Assembly (NCBI RefSeq): GCF_011046245.1
Contig: NZ_CP049241.1
Location: 2,000,001-2,064,000, forward strand
Origin: Allorhizobium pseudoryzae
Lineage (GTDB): Bacteria; Pseudomonadota; Alphaproteobacteria; Rhizobiales; Rhizobiaceae
Direction of reading: 5' to 3'
Length of the DNA stretch: 64,000 nucleotides
The notes under the pieces are model-generated. The model worked only from the letters and a program-made list of their open reading frames with translations, searched no databases and had not been told where the DNA came from. The position numbers and the translations under genes were made by a program. Positions 62,286 to 64,000 of this stretch are shown here, one piece after another. Every line of letters starts with the position of its first letter. Within the stretch, counting starts at the first letter, position 1.

Positions 62286-62801
62286 ATGGGCACCCGCATC
62301 CGCATCAAGACGAAACCAAAGCGGACGTTTCAGATGCGGATCGCCGGGCTCGGTTTCCGCAATGGTCACGTTCTGGTGCACCGCGCGACGCATGAGAGCT
62401 TCTGGACCTTTCCGGGCGGCGGCGCGGAGATCGGCGAGACTTCGGAAGAGACGCTGAAGCGGGAAATGGTGGAGGAACTCGGCGTCGAGGTGCAGGTGGA
62501 GCGGCTGCTCTGGATGGTGGAGAACTTCTTCCGTTACGAGGGTCGCGACTGGCACGAACTCGGCCTCTATTACCTGATGCAGATCCCCGTCAGCTTTCCG
62601 TTTGCGTCCGACACCATCATCCACCGGGTGCAGGATGGCGACAACGACCTCGAGTTCAAATGGGTGGAAGCGACGACCGCCGCTCTCAATGCCCTCGATA
62701 TCCCGCCCTATTTTATCGCCGGAGAGATCGAGGCGCTGCCTCCCGCGCTGCGCCATCTCGTCTGGGACGACCGCGACCTGGATGCGAAGCCGCCCCGTTG
62801 A
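62286..62801 (+). CDS. Nudix hydrolase
   Basis: This 171-aa protein contains a complete Nudix box starting at GGAEIGETSEETLKREMVEE, followed by LGV, which matches Gx5Ex7REUxEExGU. It hydrolyses a nucleoside diphosphate linked to some moiety X; the substrate is unknown. It begins 1 bp after the phosphoesterase stop, so the pair is probably cotranscribed with ruvB. Confidence 0.9.
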   Translation: MGTRIRIKTKPKRTFQMRIAGLGFRNGHVLVHRATHESFWTFPGGGAEIGETSEETLKREMVEELGVEVQVERLLWMVENFFRYEGRDWHELGLYYLMQIPVSFPFASDTIIHRVQDGDNDLEFKWVEATTAALNALDIPPYFIAGEIEALPPALRHLVWDDRDLDAKPPR

Positions 62802-62856
62802 CGGGAACGCCATTCACCTGATGCCGTTTGTCTCCTGAAACCAGAGGAGACGATCG

Positions 62857-63075
62857 ATGAGCAAGATCAACAAGGGCGATGATGTTGCCTGGTCCTGGGG
62901 ACGCGGCACCGCGGAGGGTACCGTGACGGATACCTTCACCGAGGATGTGACCCGCACGATCAAGGGGAAGAAGATCAAGCGCAAGGCGGATGAGAAGGAG
63001 CCCGCCTATTTGATCAAACAGGAGGATGGCGATCGAGTGCTGAAAAGCGCGTCCGAGGTGCACAAGTCGGGCTGA
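62857..63075 (+). CDS. DUF2945 (TUDOR-like) small protein
   Basis: This 72-aa protein reads MSKINKGDDVAWSWGRGTAE, then GTVTDTFTEDVTRTIKGKKI and YLIKQEDGDRVLKSASEVHK. It fits DUF2945, a hypervirulence-associated TUDOR-like family of unknown function. An AGAGGAGA site lies before the ATG at 62857. It is basic and beta-rich. Confidence 0.88.
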   Translation: MSKINKGDDVAWSWGRGTAEGTVTDTFTEDVTRTIKGKKIKRKADEKEPAYLIKQEDGDRVLKSASEVHKSG

Positions 63076-63183
63076 AGGCTCGCCTCGGAACCGCAAGAAG
63101 ACTTGCCACAGGCTTCGCGGTCAGTATGACAGGGGCGCGGGCGTGACGCCTGTTTCTGATGTCAGATGATGGTGGCGTACCTC

Positions 63184-63627
63184 ATGTCGGATCTTACCGT
63201 TTCCCTGTCCGGTGACCTTATCGACGGCGGCCACCGCCTCGTTCAGCGGGTCTATTACGAGGACACGGATTTCTCCGGCCTCGTCTACCATGCCCGCTAC
63301 CTGCATTTCCTGGAGCGGGGCCGCACGGATTACCTTCGGTGTCTCGGCTGCGAGCAGAGCGCGCTTCTATCGGTCGATGACGAAGGGCTCGTTTTTGTCG
63401 TGCACCGCATGGAGATCGACTTCAAGGCGCCGGCCCGCATGGATGATATCCTCACCGTCCTGACCCGCACGGAAAAGGCGGGCGGCGCGAAGATGGTGCT
63501 GACGCAGGAGATCCGCCGCGGCGAGACCCTGCTGATCGCCGCGAAGGTCATCATCGCCGTCATCAACAAGCACGGCCGTCCGCGGCGCCTGCCGGACACC
63601 ATCGCGACCTCCTTCCTCGCTGGTTGA
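63184..63627 (+). CDS. ybgC: Tol-Pal-associated acyl-CoA thioesterase YbgC
   Basis: This hot-dog-fold thioesterase has the catalytic motif QRVYYEDTDFSGLVYHARYL and FLERGRTDYLRCLG. I prefer the ATG at 63184 (MSDLTVSLSG, 147 aa) over 63166 because the domain starts there in this family. In most alphaproteobacteria this gene opens the tol-pal operon (tolQRAB). Here the next gene is not tolQ, so that neighbourhood is either interrupted or lies outside the window. Confidence 0.9.
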   Translation: MSDLTVSLSGDLIDGGHRLVQRVYYEDTDFSGLVYHARYLHFLERGRTDYLRCLGCEQSALLSVDDEGLVFVVHRMEIDFKAPARMDDILTVLTRTEKAGGAKMVLTQEIRRGETLLIAAKVIIAVINKHGRPRRLPDTIATSFLAG

Positions 63628-63684
63628 ACAGACGGCTGACAGTGCGCCCTGCCTGATGTATCAAAGGTGCGGGGAGGATTTTTC

Positions 63685-64000
63685 ATGCCGCACGCTTTCT
63701 GTCGCGCGGTTGCCGTCGTGGTGTGTGCACTGGCTGGCAACCCGGTTCTTTCTGCCGAGCCGTGGGAGGAGCGAACGCCGGAGATCGGGCAGGCGGGGTC
63801 CGAGGTTTCGGGCCTTCTCGATGCCGCACAACTGGCGCGTCTGACCGCGCTTGGCGAAAAGCTGTTTGCGGCGCGGTTCACCAGCCTTGACGGCAATGGA
63901 CGCCCCTTTGCCACGCAGGCCATCGTGCCGACCCGCCGCAAGCATCCGCCCGCCGCCGGTGAATTTTCCCGCACCGCCGGCATGGATGCCAATGGCTGTT
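63685..64000 (+). CDS. Probable di-heme oxidoreductase, N-terminal part (cut by window end)
   Basis: The frame starts ATG 63685 after a strong GGGGAGG site and runs off the window. It begins MPHAFCRAVAVVVCALAGNP (signal peptide, cleavage after LSA near residue 24) and continues with VSGLLDAAQLARLTALGEKL, FTSLDGNGRPFATQAIVPTR and TAGMDANGC. The last residues resemble the region just before a CxxCH heme site in exported di-heme cytochrome-type oxidoreductases, but the heme motif itself lies beyond 64000. Confidence 0.6.
   Translation, partial: MPHAFCRAVAVVVCALAGNPVLSAEPWEERTPEIGQAGSEVSGLLDAAQLARLTALGEKLFAARFTSLDGNGRPFATQAIVPTRRKHPPAAGEFSRTAGMDANGC

Noticed and set aside
60353..62308. 651-aa open frame on the minus strand
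   Set aside because: It is antisense to ruvB and the metallophosphoesterase gene, both with complete motifs; long antisense frames are common in GC-rich DNA.
1..64000. CRISPR arrays, tRNA, rRNA and insertion sequences
   Set aside because: I looked for tandem spaced repeats, cloverleaf-like segments and transposase genes and saw none; a computed search (tRNAscan, CRISPRCasFinder, ISfinder) would be decisive.

Overview
The window is a stretch of alphaproteobacterial chromosome, most likely from the Rhizobiaceae (Rhizobium/Agrobacterium/Allorhizobium group). The base composition is high in GC. The gene neighbourhoods are typical of that family: gapR (DUF2312), DUF1244, N-formylglutamate amidohydrolase, DUF1036 and pyk; purK-purE-DUF465; zapA, 6S RNA and 5-formyl-THF cyclo-ligase; tkt-gap-pgk-fba; yebC followed by ruvC-ruvA-ruvB and ybgC. 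RcdA with a CtrA box, homospermidine synthase and the Cys-free L31 and L36 ribosomal proteins point the same way. The genus cannot be fixed from the sequence alone. No rRNA, tRNA, CRISPR array, insertion sequence or prophage was recognised.

Layout. 1-8.1 kb (minus strand): the 5' part of homospermidine synthase, a DUF3445 protein, a folate-branch pair (pabB and a class IV aminotransferase/lyase overlapping by 91 bp), a membrane-bound diguanylate cyclase and oligoendopeptidase PepF. 8.2-16 kb: a sigma-54-type response regulator, a secreted M15-like DUF882 protein, gapR, DUF1244, N-formylglutamate amidohydrolase, DUF1036 and pyk, then a toxin-antitoxin locus whose PIN toxin looks frameshifted. 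16.5-22.2 kb: an alpha/beta hydrolase, a TPR lipoprotein-like or periplasmic protein, rpmJ (41 aa), purK-purE-DUF465, a second DUF465 gene, an ArsR regulator and a TSUP permease. 22.3-32.6 kb: a ThiE-like protein, a Sel1-repeat protein, an inositol monophosphatase family protein, a MotA/MotB-like stator pair, an FAD dehydrogenase, an ABC exporter, rpmE and a D-Ala-D-Ala carboxypeptidase. 32.9-39 kb: a DMT transporter of different composition, rcdA with a canonical CtrA box, DUF1192, a YmdB-like phosphoesterase, fau, a CNNM/CBS protein, 6S RNA, zapA and DUF4164.

39-49.5 kb is a glycolysis/pentose-phosphate block (tkt, gap, pgk, class I fba) interrupted by a TadG-like protein and a K+/H+ antiporter, then phzF. 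49.4-57.6 kb holds transporters, small enzymes, yebC and two unrecognised or atypical proteins. 57.7-64 kb holds the Holliday-junction genes ruvC, ruvA and ruvB with two complete VapBC modules wedged between them, followed by a metallophosphoesterase, a Nudix hydrolase, DUF2945, YbgC and the start of a probable di-heme oxidoreductase cut by the window end.

The points that most deserve a second look are the two vapBC modules inside the ruv cluster, the non-flagellar stator-like pair at 25.2-27.3 kb, the perfect 12-bp inverted repeat in front of fba, the CtrA box in front of rcdA, and the rpmJ terminator that contains the start codon of the next gene.
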